NCBI GenBank assembly: GCA_002469545.1
Contig: DKMK01000042.1
Span: forward strand, 1-22,803
Length of the DNA stretch: 22,803 nucleotides
Direction: 5' to 3'
From: Rhodobacterales bacterium UBA7416
Lineage (GTDB): Bacteria > Pseudomonadota > Alphaproteobacteria > Rhodobacterales > Rhodobacteraceae
In this document: positions 21,459 to 22,803 of the stretch, in pieces
How the letters are laid out: each line of letters opens with the position of its first letter
Position numbering within the stretch: the stretch's first letter is position 1
Notes under the pieces: model-generated
Databases searched by the model: none
The model's input: only the letters and a program-made list of their open reading frames with translations
What the model was told of the DNA's origin: nothing
Position numbers and translations under genes: made by a program

Positions 21459-22022
21459 TTAGTGAAAGTTAACTTCGGTGCCCGTTTCAGATGCATTTTC
21501 AAGCCAGTTCATGATGTGACCACCAACAGAACGGAAACATACCAGTTGTGCATTTTCGCTGTCGTTAAACCAAAATGCCACGGCCAATTGACCAATGCGC
21601 GTGCGGCGCACCTCGCCGATAGGCAGGCCATCCACGGACATATCTGCCGGCGAACCTTTTGCCAAAACATCACGGATCACATCACCAGACAGGTTAAATA
21701 CAGCACGTGCATCAGACACGTTCACAGCCAGATGATGCACAGATGACAAGGATTTCGATAATTTCGCAACCGTTGCATCTGCATCCGCGTAATCCACCAT
21801 CAACAACAATTCGTCCGAAGACATCCAAGCGGCTGATCCTTTTTTCGCGGATGTGATTTGTCGCGCAGCTGGCATTGCTGCACCAGTCACTGCTTTGACA
21901 GCTTTGGCCATTTCAGGTGACGCCAGATCGCCGCGCAGGGTAATCATTCCCATCAGGCCCGCATCACTTACCGAGATAATTCCATTGCTGGTCGCGCCAT
22001 TCAGCGCCGTAACACTAGACAT
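21459..22022 (-). CDS. soxG: Sarcosine oxidase gamma subunit
   Basis: A 187-residue subunit of heterotetrameric (alpha-beta-gamma-delta) sarcosine oxidase, which demethylates sarcosine to glycine with release of a one-carbon unit to tetrahydrofolate and formation of hydrogen peroxide. Family features are the N-terminal 'ISVSDAGLMGMITLRGDLASPEMAKAV', 'AAWMSSDELLLMV' and the C-terminal 'RTRIGQLAVAFW' and 'CFRSVGGHIMNWLENA' blocks. The ATG at 22022 has AAGGAG eight bases upstream and overlaps the end of soxA by eight bases, giving tight coupling; the longer frame reading from 22133 lies wholly inside soxA and is discarded. It appears to be the last gene of its operon, ending in the hairpin at 21427-21453. 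Confidence 0.9.
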   Translation of the reverse strand: MSSVTALNGATSNGIISVSDAGLMGMITLRGDLASPEMAKAVKAVTGAAMPAARQITSAKKGSAAWMSSDELLLMVDYADADATVAKLSKSLSSVHHLAVNVSDARAVFNLSGDVIRDVLAKGSPADMSVDGLPIGEVRRTRIGQLAVAFWFNDSENAQLVCFRSVGGHIMNWLENASETGTEVNFH

Positions 22023-22803
22023 TTTGACGTGCTCCTTCTGGGTCGAGGAAGACTGGATCACAGATCTCCGCTTTGATAATTGTACCCTCAATGGTCGGGA
22101 AATCGATAATCTCGCCCATGCGATCAGGGCCAAATTCGATTAAACCCATGGCAATGCCGCGATCCAATGTCGGTGAATAATATGTGGACGTCACGCGACC
22201 AATCATGTTTTTCACGCCATTTTCGCGAATTGTACCGTCCGTTGCATAAGCACCATCTGGGATCACATCGGATGGCGTAACAGTTTTCAGCCCAACCAAT
22301 TTCCAACGTGACGGATCAGCCATATGCGCACGTTGTTGCGCGCGTTTACCCAAGAAATCTTCTTTCTTTTTCGAAATCGCCCACTGCATGTTCAAATCCT
22401 GCGGGATAACTGTGCCATCGGTTTCATCACCAATCATGATAAACCCTTTTTCGGCGCGCATCACGTGCAGACATTCTGTGCCGTATGGCTGAATACCAAA
22501 TTCTGCGCCTGCTTCCATGCACATGTCCCAGAACGCTTGGCCCTGTGATGCAGGCACCGCGATTTCGTAAGAGAGCTCGCCAGAGAAAGAGATGCGGAAT
22601 GGACGTGCTTTGATGCCGCCAATTTCACCGTCTTTAAACGCCATGAATTCTAATGCTTCGGCCGATACATCCATGCCACCCAGTTTTTCCAATACCTTGC
22701 GGGCATTTGGGCCAACAACAGCGATTTGTGCGTATTGTTCGGTGATATTGGCAGTGTATACGTTCCAATCCCACCATTCAGTTTGCAACCACTCTTCCAT
22801 CCA
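22015..22803 (-). CDS. soxA: Sarcosine oxidase alpha subunit, C-terminal part (5' end outside window)
   Basis: About 262 C-terminal residues of an alpha subunit that is usually close to 1000 residues; the frame is open to the window edge, so the Met near 22800 is not a start. The visible part is the GcvT-like folate-binding domain: 'ITEQYAQIAVVGPNARKVLEKLGG', 'FRISFSGELSYEIAVPA', 'YGTECLHVMRAEKGFIMIGDETDGTVIPQDL' region, and the C-terminal 'IGRVTSTYYSPTLDRGIAMGLIEFG', all typical of aminomethyltransferase-fold domains. The order soxA-soxG matches the standard soxBDAG operon. The stop overlaps soxG by eight bases. Confidence 0.95.
   Translation of the reverse strand, partial: WMEEWLQTEWWDWNVYTANITEQYAQIAVVGPNARKVLEKLGGMDVSAEALEFMAFKDGEIGGIKARPFRISFSGELSYEIAVPASQGQAFWDMCMEAGAEFGIQPYGTECLHVMRAEKGFIMIGDETDGTVIPQDLNMQWAISKKKEDFLGKRAQQRAHMADPSRWKLVGLKTVTPSDVIPDGAYATDGTIRENGVKNMIGRVTSTYYSPTLDRGIAMGLIEFGPDRMGEIIDFPTIEGTIIKAEICDPVFLDPEGARQNV

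Overview
The window reads as chromosomal DNA of an alphaproteobacterium of the order Rhodobacterales (Roseobacter-like). The basis is gene order and protein style: scpA-nagZ-SPOR-argS-dgt facing erpA, a DksA with a degenerate zinc finger, a DUF2927 lipoprotein, an RSP_2648-type PIN protein next to an RlmI-like methylase, and heterotetrameric sarcosine oxidase genes. Base composition is moderate, close to half G+C, which is low for the order. No rRNA, tRNA, insertion sequence, prophage or CRISPR array was seen.

Layout. 1-5498 (minus): a housekeeping run dgt > argS > SPOR protein > nagZ > scpA, with scpA cut by the window start. 5579-5914 (plus): an ErpA/IscA iron-sulfur carrier with a divergent promoter. 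5915-8000 (minus): an accessory pair, a sulfotransferase-like protein followed by a sugar-transfer-type ATP-grasp enzyme, between erpA and xthA. 8096-8878 (plus): exonuclease III. 8771-10126 (minus): an FAD monooxygenase whose C-terminal tail runs antisense through the end of xthA. 10194-10616 (minus): DksA with a clear intrinsic terminator. 10800-13469 (plus): a tight run of GNAT acetyltransferase, DUF2927 lipoprotein, a 55-residue two-helix membrane protein absent from a 60-residue ORF cutoff, and an M48 protease.

13475-18895 (minus) is a sulfur-handling block. In transcription order it holds a Crp/Fnr-type regulator with two close cysteines, a DUF2892 membrane protein, a persulfide-dioxygenase-like metallo-hydrolase, a fusion of a DUF442 (TIGR01244) domain with a type II sulfide:quinone-oxidoreductase-like flavoprotein, and a SulP anion transporter. 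The likely logic is sensing of sulfide or persulfide, oxidation by flavoprotein and dioxygenase, and export of the sulfite or sulfate. Palindromes lie in front of DUF2892 and SulP.

18931-20654 holds an orphan PIN protein and the methylase. 20681-21453 is the most unusual stretch. It contains two small paralogous proteins of about 54-67 residues, each followed by a near-identical intrinsic terminator. The second also carries, directly after its stop codon, a perfect 8-bp hairpin whose 17-nt loop displays a CCUCC anti-Shine-Dalgarno motif. That architecture resembles the alphaproteobacterial CcsR/'cuckoo' small RNAs, so a 3'UTR-derived regulatory RNA is proposed. The window ends in soxG and a 5'-truncated soxA. 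All calls are from reading the sequence; no database search was run.
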